The notes under the pieces: generated by a model | What the model saw: the letters and a program-made list of their open reading frames with translations, nothing else | Told to the model about the DNA's origin: nothing | The model's database searches: none | Source: Bacteriovorax stolpii | GTDB taxonomy: Bacteria; Bdellovibrionota; Bacteriovoracia; Bacteriovoracales; Bacteriovoracaceae | Direction: 5' to 3' | Assembly: GCA_945883845.1 (NCBI GenBank) | Contig: CAMCYI010000013.1 | Coordinates: forward strand, 32,646-96,645 | Length of the DNA stretch: 64,000 nucleotides | Made by a program: the position numbers and the translations under genes | Part shown: positions 43,013-51,910 of the stretch, in pieces | Layout of the letters: the number at the start of each line of letters is the position of its first letter | Numbering within the stretch: position 1 is the stretch's first letter

Positions 43013-45570
43013 TGACAAATCACTCACCCTTAACTCCCTGGAGTAGCGAGACTTCCGAGCTCGTTCATTCTCTCGACAGCAACGAAGAGGTGGGCCTTGC
43101 TGATCACCAGGTTGAGAAGCTCCTTCTTATTTTTGGGCATAATAAACTTGAGCAGGGTGATTCTCACTCAGTATTGCGCCTCCTACTGAATCAGTTTCGG
43201 GAACCCATGGCGATAGCTCTTGTCTGTGCCGGAGGACTCTCGATTTTGCTATCCGAATGGATAGATGGTGCAGCCATCTTTCTCATCATTATTCTCAACG
43301 TTTTGATTGGCCTCTATCAGGAAGTGCAGGCCTTAAAAGCTTCGGACGCTCTTAAGAAATATTCAGCGGCTAAAGGACGTGTTGTCCGTAACGGACAGGA
43401 ACTTTCAGTTGCTGCAGAAAAAGTTGTGCCGGGGGATATCCTGAGTCTCGAAGCGGGGGACGTTGTTCCTGCAGATGCCCGCGTCCTTAAAGGGAATCAG
43501 CTGAGCGTAGACGAATCAAGTCTCACGGGTGAATCTTTACCGGTGTCAAAGGATGGAAAAGTTCTCTGTGCCGAAACTCCACTTTCAGATCGGTCAAATA
43601 TGCTTCATGCAGGGACTGCTTTGAATTCCGGCTCAGGAAATGCCGTGGTGACTGCTACAGGCATGAAAACAGAGTTGGGAAAAATTGCGACTCTTCTGAA
43701 GACTGCGGATAATCCGATGACGCCACTTCAGACGAAGCTTCACCATGTGAATATGAAGCTTCTGATGGGTGGAGGATTGATTATCCTCCTCATGACAGTT
43801 ATTGGTGTGCTCAGACACGAAGGCTGGAAAGAAATATTCCGAAGTGCAGTCGGTCTCGCCGTTGCCGTACTTCCGGAGGGTCTTCCTACGGTTGTAACTA
43901 TCGCCCTTGCAGTGGCCGTCAGAAGGTTGATCCGAAAAAAAGCCATCGTTAAGAATTTATCTGCCATAGAAACACTTGGCTCCACGAATATAATTTGCAC
44001 CGATAAAACGGGAACTCTCACGACTGGCCAGATGACGTGGGAAGAAGACTTCGTTAATGAGAAGGATCGGGATTCATTCTTACGTGGACTGACCCTTTGT
44101 CAGAATGCTGATTTTGATTCGGAAACATCGAGTGATCAGACCGAGCTGGCAATCCTCAGACATACCTGTCCGGATAAAAGTGCTTTGGAAAAATTGCGCT
44201 CAACTTATCCTCGTCTTTCAGAGTGGACCTTCGACAGCATCCGGAAGCGGATGAGTGTGGCCGTCAAAGATGGTGAACGGACACTCTATATAACGAAGGG
44301 TTCTCCCGAGAGTATCCTGGAGAAATGCTCCATAGCAGGAGCTCACCGCAAGGAACTAGAAGAAGTTGCGACCACTCTGGCCTCAAGAGGATTCAGAGTT
44401 TTAGCGGTGGCCAGTAAGTATGGTGAAGGTTTAAGTACTGTTGAAGAAGTTGAGTCGGAGCTTGTATTCCTTGGTTTTGTTTCTTTGAGAGATCCACCAA
44501 AAAAAGAATCACGACAAGCGGTCATCGACTGCCAGAAGGCAGGAATAAAGATTGTCATGCTCACTGGTGATCATCCATCAACGGCCTGGGCCATTGGCCG
44601 CGAACTCGGAATTGTAGACGGCAATGAACAGAAAACACTGACGGGCATGGACATTGAAAAGTTTTCTGAAGAAGAACTTGCGACTGCAATAGAGAATACT
44701 TTCATCTTTGCACGGGTAGCCCCGTCTCACAAAATCCGACTCGTTAAGGCCATGCAGGCCAAGGGCCTCGTTGTTGCCATGACTGGAGATGGAGTTAACG
44801 ATGCACCGGCGCTGAAGCAAGCTCACATTGGTGTTTCCATGGGAGAAGGTGGTACTGAAGTCGCACGGCAAGCATCTGCCATGATCCTGGTTGATAATAA
44901 TTTTTCGACAATTGTTTCCGCAGTTAAAGAGGGACGTCATGTATTTGAAAACATCCGTCGAACCGTTCAGTTTCTTCTTTCTACAAATGTAGCGGAAGTG
45001 ATTGTGGTTCTTAGCTGTATTTTTTTGAACGTACCTAAACCATTTTCTCCCGTGGCCTTACTCATGATAAACCTTTTTACAGATGGTCTCCCTGCACTCG
45101 CACTTGCGGTGGAACCGGGTATTGATTTACCGCCCGACCGTAAGGGGGCACCAACTCCGGACTCATTCTTTGACCGATTATTTTTGAAGGAACTTTTCTT
45201 GGTCAGTAGTCTGATGACATTTATTTCTCTGACAACGTATCTGGTTATGCTTCGGTATTTCTCGGTTGATTATTCCCGGGCGTTTGCTCTTGATCTTTTG
45301 GTTTCTCTTTGTCTTTTTCGGTCTCTTTCCAGTCGGAGTCAGTCAGTCTCTTACTTCCAGCTTCCGTTTAGTAAATGGCATGTAGGTTCCCTTGTCCTGC
45401 CGCTAATCTTTCTGATCTTTTTACCGGAGACTGATTGGTACGCAACAACTTATTCAGGGCAGGAGTTTTCCTACGCATCTGCCTCTTGTGCTCTTCTGTT
45501 GGGTGCGGCCCCATTTCTGTGCATTGAACTTGGAAAATTTTTTAAAATCAATTTTTCGCGAACGTCTTAA
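43012..45570 (+). CDS. P2-type cation-transporting ATPase (calcium-pump type)
   Basis: An 852-residue P-type ATPase. Fourth span holds Pro288-Glu-Gly-Leu-Pro, the P2A/PMR1-type ion site; phosphorylation Asp331 lies in Thr-Asp-Lys-Thr-Gly-Thr; the hinge is Thr-Gly-Asp-Gly-Val-Asn-Asp-Ala-Pro; the sixth span has Asn-Leu-Phe-Thr-Asp-Gly. These suggest Ca2+ (or Mn2+) export. The N-terminal cation-ATPase domain and ten spans are complete. In M. tuberculosis the related CtpF is a DosR-regulon gene. It converges on a cytochrome c gene with a 23-base overlap. Confidence 0.88.
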   Translation: MTNHSPLTPWSSETSELVHSLDSNEEVGLADHQVEKLLLIFGHNKLEQGDSHSVLRLLLNQFREPMAIALVCAGGLSILLSEWIDGAAIFLIIILNVLIGLYQEVQALKASDALKKYSAAKGRVVRNGQELSVAAEKVVPGDILSLEAGDVVPADARVLKGNQLSVDESSLTGESLPVSKDGKVLCAETPLSDRSNMLHAGTALNSGSGNAVVTATGMKTELGKIATLLKTADNPMTPLQTKLHHVNMKLLMGGGLIILLMTVIGVLRHEGWKEIFRSAVGLAVAVLPEGLPTVVTIALAVAVRRLIRKKAIVKNLSAIETLGSTNIICTDKTGTLTTGQMTWEEDFVNEKDRDSFLRGLTLCQNADFDSETSSDQTELAILRHTCPDKSALEKLRSTYPRLSEWTFDSIRKRMSVAVKDGERTLYITKGSPESILEKCSIAGAHRKELEEVATTLASRGFRVLAVASKYGEGLSTVEEVESELVFLGFVSLRDPPKKESRQAVIDCQKAGIKIVMLTGDHPSTAWAIGRELGIVDGNEQKTLTGMDIEKFSEEELATAIENTFIFARVAPSHKIRLVKAMQAKGLVVAMTGDGVNDAPALKQAHIGVSMGEGGTEVARQASAMILVDNNFSTIVSAVKEGRHVFENIRRTVQFLLSTNVAEVIVVLSCIFLNVPKPFSPVALLMINLFTDGLPALALAVEPGIDLPPDRKGAPTPDSFFDRLFLKELFLVSSLMTFISLTTYLVMLRYFSVDYSRAFALDLLVSLCLFRSLSSRSQSVSYFQLPFSKWHVGSLVLPLIFLIFLPETDWYATTYSGQEFSYASASCALLLGAAPFLCIELGKFFKINFSRTS

Positions 45571-45955
45571 TATAGTTCACTAGATCTTCACGCTCCAATT
45601 CAGAATAGCGCTCTTTCCAGCCTGGCATTTGACCAGACCATTGAGAAACGGAAATAAAGAAGGTGAAATTAGGAACTTCTCTCGCGAGCTTTGCCAGATC
45701 TGCTGGGCGCAGGTTCTGTTTACGGGCCTCTACACCAGGGCCTTTACCATTTTCTCCGTGGCAACCAGAGCAATTTATCTGGTAAAGATCTTTACCTCTC
45801 GTCAGACTCGCTTCAAGGATTCTGGCTTCAATTCTTTTTTGTTCAGTCGGATTTTTTTGAACGATGAAGCCGTGAGACTTCTCGGGAGGTTTACGAAAAG
45901 CTGTGCAGGAAGTAATGGCCACTATGATCAAGAGAGAGTTGCTCAAAAATTTCAT
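45548..45955 (-). CDS. Lipoprotein cytochrome c
   Basis: A 135-residue lipoprotein (lipobox Ile-Thr-Ser-Cys, Cys17) with one class I cytochrome c domain: Cys62-Ser-Gly-Cys65-His66, a Gly-X-Gly-X-Gly stretch after it, and a Met ligand in Gly-Gln-Met-Pro-Gly-Trp. It probably passes electrons at the periplasmic face of a membrane, possibly to the cbb3 oxidase (inference). Last gene of a minus-strand operon with two CBS-pair proteins, 14 bases after the second. Confidence 0.88.
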   Translation of the reverse strand: MKFLSNSLLIIVAITSCTAFRKPPEKSHGFIVQKNPTEQKRIEARILEASLTRGKDLYQINCSGCHGENGKGPGVEARKQNLRPADLAKLAREVPNFTFFISVSQWSGQMPGWKERYSELEREDLVNYIKTFAKN

Positions 45956-45969
45956 GGTCGACCTTTCTT

Positions 45970-46581
45970 TCAGCCAGAGCTTAAAAATGCGGTTGATTTA
46001 ACGACGTAACCCAGAATATCTGTAAAGGTGATGATTCCCGTGAGTTCATTCTTTCTGTTGATTATGGGAAGGGCATTAATCTTCTCATTCAATAGTGTAA
46101 TGGCAATTTCGTTGATGCTGGTCAACTCATCACTCACAATCACTCTCAGAATCATGATATCAGAACAGCGTTTATTTTCACCAGCATTCATAAGCTCTCG
46201 GTCAGAGATCATACCGACCAGACCGTTTTGCTCGTTAACAACAGGCAAATGTCTGAATCCGAATTTATGCATGATCTCTATCGCCTCAGAGGCAAGAGTA
46301 CTTTCAGAAATGACTTTTACCGGTGACGACATAATGTCTTTAGCATGCTCACGCTTTTTTTCCTGTTCATAGGATTTGGCGTGTTTCTGGTAGGCCTCAA
46401 CTTTTGGAATTGGTTTGGGATGTGGGCCATCTTTTAACGAATGCAAAACGTCTTTAAACTCGCGCACACCATTGTCGGTAGAGGGGTAAATTGAATTTAC
46501 GGATGGAACTCCAAGTGGAACTTTATCAACCGGATGGCCTATCGGAGAAAACTGCCCGTTAATGGCAACAAGGAAACTCAA
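45970..46581 (-). CDS. CBS-pair protein with unusual N-terminal extension
   Basis: A 203-residue protein. Residues about 80-195 form a CBS pair (Asp-Ile-Met-Ser-Ser-Pro, Phe-Arg-His-Leu-Pro-Val-Val, Met-Ile-Ser-Asp-Arg-Glu; then Ala-Leu-Pro-Ile-Ile, Gly-Ile-Ile-Thr-Phe-Thr-Asp), which typically binds AMP/ATP or similar. The first 75 residues are Pro-rich and polar, with Ile-Gly-His-Pro-Val-Asp-Lys-Val-Pro-Leu-Gly, and match nothing I know. ATGA overlap with the upstream CBS gene. Confidence 0.82.
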   Translation of the reverse strand: MSFLVAINGQFSPIGHPVDKVPLGVPSVNSIYPSTDNGVREFKDVLHSLKDGPHPKPIPKVEAYQKHAKSYEQEKKREHAKDIMSSPVKVISESTLASEAIEIMHKFGFRHLPVVNEQNGLVGMISDRELMNAGENKRCSDIMILRVIVSDELTSINEIAITLLNEKINALPIINRKNELTGIITFTDILGYVVKSTAFLSSG

Positions 46582-46991
46582 GCTGATCCACCTGGAAATG
46601 GATAAAAGATTTCAACCAAAGCGTTGAGGGCGTCAGTTGTTGTAAAAATCCCATACACGCTGTCATCGTCATCGAGGACAAGTGCCGAACCGATTTTCTG
46701 GGAGGAGAGTTGGTAAGCGACGTCTCCAAGGCTTTCATTCTTATTCACGGTGAGTATTGATTTTGCCATGATGTCTTCAATTTTCAGCATCCTGGTCCAG
46801 TCCTTACCCGTGTGGGCCAGCACATCTCGTTCTGAAATGATTCCACAGATCGCCCCATTGACCATCACAGGAAGGTGCCTGATCTTGTGTTCCTGCATAA
46901 GCTCCATCGCTCGATCCAAGTTTTCATTGCTGCCGATCGTAACGACTGACGGACTGGTGTATTCTTCGACTTTTAGCTCTGTCATTTCCAT
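46578..46991 (-). CDS. CBS-pair protein
   Basis: A protein of about 137 residues that is essentially one CBS pair: Lys-Ile-Arg-His-Leu-Pro-Val-Met, Ile-Ile-Ser-Glu-Arg-Asp-Val, then Gly-Ser-Ala-Leu-Val-Leu and Gly-Ile-Phe-Thr-Thr-Thr-Asp-Ala. I favour ATG at 46991 (SD gagga, 5 bases away); in-frame ATGs at 47018 and 47051 are possible and would add polar residues only. It resembles hypoxic response protein 1 in architecture. First gene of the CBS-CBS-cytochrome operon. I see no clear FNR-type box upstream. Confidence 0.82.
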   Translation of the reverse strand: MEMTELKVEEYTSPSVVTIGSNENLDRAMELMQEHKIRHLPVMVNGAICGIISERDVLAHTGKDWTRMLKIEDIMAKSILTVNKNESLGDVAYQLSSQKIGSALVLDDDDSVYGIFTTTDALNALVEIFYPFPGGSA

Positions 46992-47170
46992 TTTTTCCTC
47001 TCTTTGTGACTCTCTCATTTTCTCCCCGTCTGTAAGTTGGGGAACTGACATTGCTCAGTATTTTTGATGATCCCTCTTAGTCCGGCCAAAATGTTGGTCT
47101 TGAGTGGCCAGAACTAGGCGCATGCTTTAGTCTTAAGGGTAAATTCATCTTTGTATTAGCAGGTTTTACA

Positions 47171-48403
47171 ATGGATCAGTCGACATTTAAGGCGCTGTTT
47201 GAGCATTCATCTCTTGGTATTATTATATCTAATGCGTCAGGCATCATTCAGAAGGCCAATCCCTATGTGACTCAGGTCTTTGGTTATGAACCCGATGAAC
47301 TCGTTGGAAAAGTTGTTGAAGTTCTCCTACCCGAAGATTTGCGCGAGAGGCATGTGAACTATCGCGAGCAGTATATGGCCAATCCTCATCCCCGGGCGAT
47401 GGGGAGAAATATAAATCTTCTCGCTGTCAAAAAAAATGGTGAATCTTTTCCCGTAGAAGTGAGTCTTACGTTCTTTGAATCTAACGGCAATCGCCTCATC
47501 GTTAGTTTTATCAATGATATTACTGAGCGCAGGAAAGCCGAAACGATTCTTCTAAAGTTCACCGAAGAGCTGGAGACCAAGGTCATTGAGAGAACGAAAG
47601 AACTTTCAGATGCGCTGCTGGAACTCAGACACACCAACGAAGGCCTTCAGCAGGAGATGGAACAGCGAAAACGTGTTGAGTCTCAGATCCGCGAAATGCT
47701 CGAGAACGAAAAAGAACTGAATGAGCTTAAGTCACGTTTTGTTTCTATGGCTTCTCATGAATTCCGGACACCCCTCGGTGGGATTATGACTTCTGTGTCT
47801 CTGATTGCCAAATACCTCACTCCAGAAGTTGAAGCCAAATGTACTAAGCACGTTCAGAATATCAAAAAGTCAGTGAGGAATTTAACTAATATTCTGAATG
47901 ACTTTCTCTCTCTCGATAAGCTTGATCAGGGGAAGGTTTCTTCGAGCCCAACCCAGTTTAATCTCACTCAGTTTATCGACGAATCAGTCGAAGACTTCAG
48001 AGAGATGGGGAGCAAGGGCCATGCGATTCAGATCTCTCATAAAGTCTCTGATGTCATAGTCTTCCAGGACAAAGAGATGATCCGGAACGTGTTCAGTAAT
48101 CTGATATCCAACGCTGTTAAGTATTCTCCTGAAGGAACAACAATTTTTATCCGCACTGAACTTAAAGATAAAGTTGTTGAGCTGGAAATTCAGGATCAGG
48201 GGATGGGAATTCCGCAGGCTGACCAGAAGCATTTATTTGAACGTTTTTTTCGTGCGAATAATGTGACGAACCTGCAAGGGACCGGACTTGGACTCAATAT
48301 TGTTAAGCGCTATCTCGATCTTATGGCAGGATCAATCAGTTTTACCAGTCATGAAAATCAAGGCACAACATTCAGGGTGACTTTGCCCGTGGAGAAAAAA
48401 TGA
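47171..48403 (+). CDS. PAS-domain sensor histidine kinase
   Basis: A 410-residue soluble kinase. Residues 1-122 form a PAS domain, 123-185 a coiled coil, then HisKA with phospho-acceptor His196 in Ala-Ser-His-Glu-Phe-Arg-Thr-Pro, and HATPase with Asp-Gln-Gly-Met-Gly-Ile and Gly-Thr-Gly-Leu-Gly-Leu. The PAS segment Arg-His61-X-X-Tyr, Met-Gly-Arg79 and Phe-Pro-Val-Glu lines up with the haem PAS of FixL around its haem His and distal Arg. Many non-haem PAS domains share this pattern, so haem binding is only a possibility. ATGA overlap with the receiver-Crp gene marks a cognate pair. Confidence 0.87.
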   Translation: MDQSTFKALFEHSSLGIIISNASGIIQKANPYVTQVFGYEPDELVGKVVEVLLPEDLRERHVNYREQYMANPHPRAMGRNINLLAVKKNGESFPVEVSLTFFESNGNRLIVSFINDITERRKAETILLKFTEELETKVIERTKELSDALLELRHTNEGLQQEMEQRKRVESQIREMLENEKELNELKSRFVSMASHEFRTPLGGIMTSVSLIAKYLTPEVEAKCTKHVQNIKKSVRNLTNILNDFLSLDKLDQGKVSSSPTQFNLTQFIDESVEDFREMGSKGHAIQISHKVSDVIVFQDKEMIRNVFSNLISNAVKYSPEGTTIFIRTELKDKVVELEIQDQGMGIPQADQKHLFERFFRANNVTNLQGTGLGLNIVKRYLDLMAGSISFTSHENQGTTFRVTLPVEKK

Positions 48404-49440
48404 AAAAGATTCTTTTGATCGAAGACGACACGATCATGCGTGAAAATACGGCGGAGATTCTCGAGCTCGCAAGCTACGAAGTGACGACCGCTGCAAACGG
48501 AAAAGCGGGTTGCTCTGCGGCCCGGGAGTTTAAACCGGACCTGATCATTTGTGACATCATGATGCCGGAGCTGGATGGATACGGTGTTCTTCACGTTTTA
48601 TCCAAAGATCCTAAAACGGCATCAGTTCCCTTTATTTTCCTCACAGCAAAGGCCGAGAAAAGTGAAGTTAGAAAAGGAATGCAGCTGGGAGCGGATGATT
48701 ACCTCACAAAACCTTTCGAGGACACTGAACTCCTGAATGCGGTGGAACTGCGTCTGAAGAAAGTAGAGGCGATTAAGAAAGAGTATTCCCGGGATCTTAA
48801 GGGGCTCAATCTTTTCCTCGATGAGGCCGGTGGAGTGGAAGAACTTCAAACCCTCTCCAAGAATCGTCCCGTCTCAAAGTATAAAAAGAAAGAAGTACTT
48901 TTTCACGTTGGCGATACACCTCACTATGTTTATTTTTTGAATCAAGGAAGTGTGAAGAGTTTTAAAATTCACGATGATGGTAAAGAGTTCATCACGAATG
49001 TTTATAAATCCGGTGAATTTTTCGGACATGTTCCTTTGTTTGAGGGCACGCCCTATACTGATTCTGCTTTGGTGATTGAAGAAAGTGAGATCTTTAAGAT
49101 TCCAAAGGAAGACTTCCTCGCTCTGGTTTATAAAAACAGGGATGTTGCCCAAAAGTTCATCAAGCTCCTTTCTAATCAGGTCGAAGATCAGGAGAAGCAA
49201 CTTCTCCGTCTGGCCTATGATACGGTCAGAAAACGGACGGCAGAGGCCCTATTACAGCTGGTCAAAGGTGCAGGGAAAACTTCTATCAAAGTCACCCGGG
49301 ATGACCTGGCGGACATGGTAGGGACTGCAACTGAAACGGTGATCCGTTGCCTGGCGGAGTTTAAGGAAGATGGATTCATTGAAGTCCACGGTCGTGAAAT
49401 CTTAGTGTTAGATCAAAAGGCACTTGGGAGAGTTCAGTAA
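48400..49440 (+). CDS. Response regulator: receiver fused to Crp/Fnr-type DNA-binding protein
   Basis: A 346-residue fusion. Residues 1-120 are a receiver with Asp52 in Cys-Asp-Ile-Met-Met-Pro and Lys in Thr-Lys-Pro-Phe. Residues about 150-265 are a Crp-type beta-roll and 275-346 a Crp winged helix. The recognition helix Ala-Thr-Glu-Thr-Val-Ile-Arg is nearly that of the FNR-type protein at 41328. It has no N-terminal cysteine cluster, and Ile replaces the fourth cysteine, so control should be by phosphorylation from the adjacent PAS kinase. Most response regulators carry OmpR, NarL or NtrC outputs; Crp outputs are uncommon. Confidence 0.9.
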   Translation: MKKILLIEDDTIMRENTAEILELASYEVTTAANGKAGCSAAREFKPDLIICDIMMPELDGYGVLHVLSKDPKTASVPFIFLTAKAEKSEVRKGMQLGADDYLTKPFEDTELLNAVELRLKKVEAIKKEYSRDLKGLNLFLDEAGGVEELQTLSKNRPVSKYKKKEVLFHVGDTPHYVYFLNQGSVKSFKIHDDGKEFITNVYKSGEFFGHVPLFEGTPYTDSALVIEESEIFKIPKEDFLALVYKNRDVAQKFIKLLSNQVEDQEKQLLRLAYDTVRKRTAEALLQLVKGAGKTSIKVTRDDLADMVGTATETVIRCLAEFKEDGFIEVHGREILVLDQKALGRVQ

Positions 49441-49444
49441 AATA

Positions 49445-49458
49445 CTGACGAAAGTCAG
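49445..49458 (+). promoter_or_regulatory. FNR/FixK-type box upstream of the USP-USP-CBS operon
   Basis: ctgac-gaaa-gtcag, a perfect 5-4-5 palindrome starting 5 bases after the receiver-Crp stop. TATGCT at 49503-49508 would put transcription start close to the ATG at 49515 and the box near -62. Confidence 0.75.
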
Positions 49459-49514
49459 CATTAAGGTTAACAGCTCTCATGTTGGAAATTGTATGCATTG
49501 TTTATGCTTGGAGC

Positions 49515-49958
49515 ATGAATAACGTATTGATACCAACAGATTTCTCCTCTCAGTCTCGCTACACCCTGGAGTATGTTCTTGGTTTTCTCCAGCACACTAC
49601 AGTTCCTAGTCGGATCCTTCTCGTAAATACCTACATCGTCCAATTAAATGCGGATCCATTCCAGCTCGTCACGATCAACGATCAGCTCAAAAGAGAATCC
49701 AAAATTCTTCTTGAAAATGAGGTTCTATGGGCCAGATCTCTTTGTCTGAATTCTCTGGTGAAGATTGAATCTGCTTCACACATGGGAACTCTCAATAACG
49801 TTATTATCAATCTTCTTCGAAGAGAAACTATTGATCTCGTGGCCATGGGGAAGGGGACAGGTAATCATGTTGAGCAGGTTGCCACGCTCCTCAAGCTCCA
49901 CAACTGTCCGCTCTTGATAACTTACAAGCCGGATTCTCATGAAGCAGTCGAGGCATAA
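49515..49958 (+). CDS. Universal stress protein
   Basis: A 147-residue USP domain with the family start Val-Leu-Ile-Pro-Thr-Asp-Phe-Ser. Near the end Ala-Met-Gly-Lys-Gly-Thr-Gly replaces the usual Gly-X2-Gly-X9-Gly loop, so ATP binding is doubtful. ATG at 49515 matches the family N-terminus and the promoter geometry; an upstream ATG at 49479 would add 12 hydrophobic residues. SD is poor, so the message may be nearly leaderless. Followed by a second USP gene with a 1-base overlap. Confidence 0.75.
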   Translation: MNNVLIPTDFSSQSRYTLEYVLGFLQHTTVPSRILLVNTYIVQLNADPFQLVTINDQLKRESKILLENEVLWARSLCLNSLVKIESASHMGTLNNVIINLLRRETIDLVAMGKGTGNHVEQVATLLKLHNCPLLITYKPDSHEAVEA

Positions 49959-50398
49959 TGAACTTGAATAAGATTATTATTGCCGTGAATATGCCTGAAG
50001 AAACTCAAAAGCCTTTTCAATATCTCAAGGCTATTCCATTTCCTCCTCAGGCGGAGATTCAGCTCGTTCATATGATTACTGAAAACGTTTACGCAGATGG
50101 AATGGAGTTGATTCAGACTTTCCCATCAAGAGAAGAAAAAAAGAAGCTGGAAAATCAGATCCATATAAAACTTCAGAATTTGAAATCCAACCTTTTTCCG
50201 GAAAAGACAAAAGTTGTAACGAAAGTTCTTTTTGACTCAAATATCCGCAAAGGTTTCACCGAATATGTGGCAATTGAAAACCCCGACCTCGTCATTGTGG
50301 GTACAAGAGGACGTACAGGTATGAAGGATCTCTTCGACAGCTCCTTTGCCCAACATCAGGTCAAGTACTCCCCCGCAAATGTCTTAATTTTAAGATAA
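49958..50398 (+). CDS. Universal stress protein
   Basis: A 146-residue USP domain. The C-terminal half shows Val-Gly-Thr-Arg-Gly-Arg-Thr-Gly and Asp-Ser-Ser, a Gly-X2-Gly-X9-Ser-Ser loop close to the ATP-binding version. It overlaps the preceding USP gene by one base and precedes a CBS-pair gene by 18 bases. The three form one operon under a perfect FNR-type palindrome. Confidence 0.8.
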   Translation: MNLNKIIIAVNMPEETQKPFQYLKAIPFPPQAEIQLVHMITENVYADGMELIQTFPSREEKKKLENQIHIKLQNLKSNLFPEKTKVVTKVLFDSNIRKGFTEYVAIENPDLVIVGTRGRTGMKDLFDSSFAQHQVKYSPANVLILR

Positions 50399-50416
50399 CG
50401 CTACCTGGAGATAAAA

Positions 50417-50902
50417 ATGGAATCACAATCAATGGCCTCACGAAAATTTATGACTGAAGTTGTTGTGACAATCGGCAAGGAAGATAGAGTCCTGGACGCT
50501 TACAAACTGATGATCGATAAAAAAATCCGTCACCTTCCTGTCATTCAAAGCGATGGGACTGTCATCGGTATGCTAAGTGATCGGGATGTTCAACGTGCTA
50601 TGATTGTAGACCGCCCTGCTGGAAACGGATCGGAAGAGGTCTATCTTAATGGGACAAAAAAAGTTTCAGAATATATGTCATTAAAAGCGTTCACTGCCTA
50701 TGCTGAAACCCCCCTTGGCTCAGTGGTCGAAGAGATGATGCTCGAGAAAGTATCTGCCGTCATTATTGTCAGTAGCACAATGAAATGCTTAGGAATTGTT
50801 ACGAGTAACGACATCATGCGCGTGTTTCTGGATCAAATGGCCCGTAACAGACAGATCTTTGAGCAACCCATGTCTTTTTTCTTTTCCAATACTTTGTACT
50901 AG
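50417..50902 (+). CDS. CBS-pair protein
   Basis: A 161-residue protein with one CBS pair: Lys-Ile-Arg-His-Leu-Pro-Val-Ile, Met-Leu-Ser-Asp-Arg-Asp-Val, then Ala-Val-Ile-Ile-Val and Gly-Ile-Val-Thr-Ser-Asn-Asp-Ile. The last 20 residues are aromatic-rich (Met-Ser-Phe-Phe-Phe-Ser). SD cctggagat precedes the ATG. Likely a nucleotide-sensing partner of the USPs in its operon. Confidence 0.82.
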   Translation: MESQSMASRKFMTEVVVTIGKEDRVLDAYKLMIDKKIRHLPVIQSDGTVIGMLSDRDVQRAMIVDRPAGNGSEEVYLNGTKKVSEYMSLKAFTAYAETPLGSVVEEMMLEKVSAVIIVSSTMKCLGIVTSNDIMRVFLDQMARNRQIFEQPMSFFFSNTLY

Positions 50903-50933
50903 CTCGCAAAACCAACCTCTTCAAAAAAGAGAA

Positions 50934-50947
50934 CTGATACAAATCAG
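50934..50947 (+). promoter_or_regulatory. FNR/FixK-type box upstream of the yfdX-like-ldhA operon
   Basis: ctgat-acaa-atcag, a perfect 5-4-5 palindrome, about 86 bases before the ATG at 51027. TAAGAT at 50991-50996 would place it near -62 (class I distance). Confidence 0.75.
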
Positions 50948-51026
50948 TTAGGATCACGGTCCTGATCATTCCTTCATCATGACAGGCGTTTAAGATGAGT
51001 ATTGTTATCAATATTCCGGAGGCAAT

Positions 51027-51905
51027 ATGAGATTCTCAAAACTTTTCATCTATTCAATTCTTCTTCTGGCAATTGCCATGACACAAAAAACGGCTTTTTC
51101 CGAAATCGAGGGACCGATTGGAGTTTATCCGCTGGATGAAAGATTTAAAATTCTCGCCAGTGAAGAAACAGCGACATCTGAAACAGCTCAAAAGATGCTA
51201 GGGCACTTGAGCCTCGCGCGCGAGTCTATCTTCTTCGGGCTCAAGTCTTCTGCACTTGATCACCTCGAGACAGCGCGCGCAGAAGGTACTGATCTTCTCA
51301 AGATGAAGTTGGAAGTCGAAAGAAGCCTTAATCTCCTGTTTGGGAAATACTCCATGGAAACCGGTAATGATCGCAAAGTTTATATCCCTATTTTGCAGTT
51401 GGATGCCGTTGAAGGTGTATTCAATGAGCGCATGATGGGTACACTGGCGAAGCTCAAAATCGACGAACTTTCACTGATTCATACAGTCGTTAAGCTTGAC
51501 ATGAAAGTTGCTCTTCTACATATGCAGGAAGCTCAGGAATTTCTCAGCAAAGATGATTATAAAGCTGCCATGGCGTCACTTGATAAAGTCTTTAAGAGCG
51601 CTATAATTTCGGAAGAAAAATTCGTAGATCCACTCCTGAGTGTTTGGGCGAATCTCATCCTTGCGAGAGAATTTATGAATGAACAAACTTATAAGAGTGC
51701 CCGCTATTCACTAAAGAGTGCTCAAAATTCTTTGGCCCAGCTTGAGAAAAAGAATGTGCTTAAGAAAGATGAGAAAGCAGCGAGAGCGCTTCATCAGGAA
51801 ATTGCAGCACTCTCCAAAGAACTTGATGAGAAAGCGCCCGGATTCTGGAAACGGATGCGCCAGAAGAGTGCCGTCTGGATCAGTAAGGTGAGAAAGTGGA
51901 AGTAA
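51027..51905 (+). CDS. Secreted helical protein, YfdX-like
   Basis: A 292-residue exported protein (signal peptide about 1-25, Ala-Phe-Ser-Glu) behind a cggagg SD. The mature part is wholly helical, with Leu-Ala-Arg-Glu-Ser-Ile-Phe-Phe-Gly-Leu-Lys-Ser-Ser-Ala-Leu-Asp-His-Leu and a second half-repeat, Ala-Ala-Met-Ala-Ser-Leu-Asp-Lys-Val. This layout is what I associate with YfdX, a periplasmic acid-stress protein in E. coli. The call rests on pattern only. It precedes the ldhA gene by 5 bases. Confidence 0.6.
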   Translation: MRFSKLFIYSILLLAIAMTQKTAFSEIEGPIGVYPLDERFKILASEETATSETAQKMLGHLSLARESIFFGLKSSALDHLETARAEGTDLLKMKLEVERSLNLLFGKYSMETGNDRKVYIPILQLDAVEGVFNERMMGTLAKLKIDELSLIHTVVKLDMKVALLHMQEAQEFLSKDDYKAAMASLDKVFKSAIISEEKFVDPLLSVWANLILAREFMNEQTYKSARYSLKSAQNSLAQLEKKNVLKKDEKAARALHQEIAALSKELDEKAPGFWKRMRQKSAVWISKVRKWK

Positions 51906-51910
51906 CCAAA

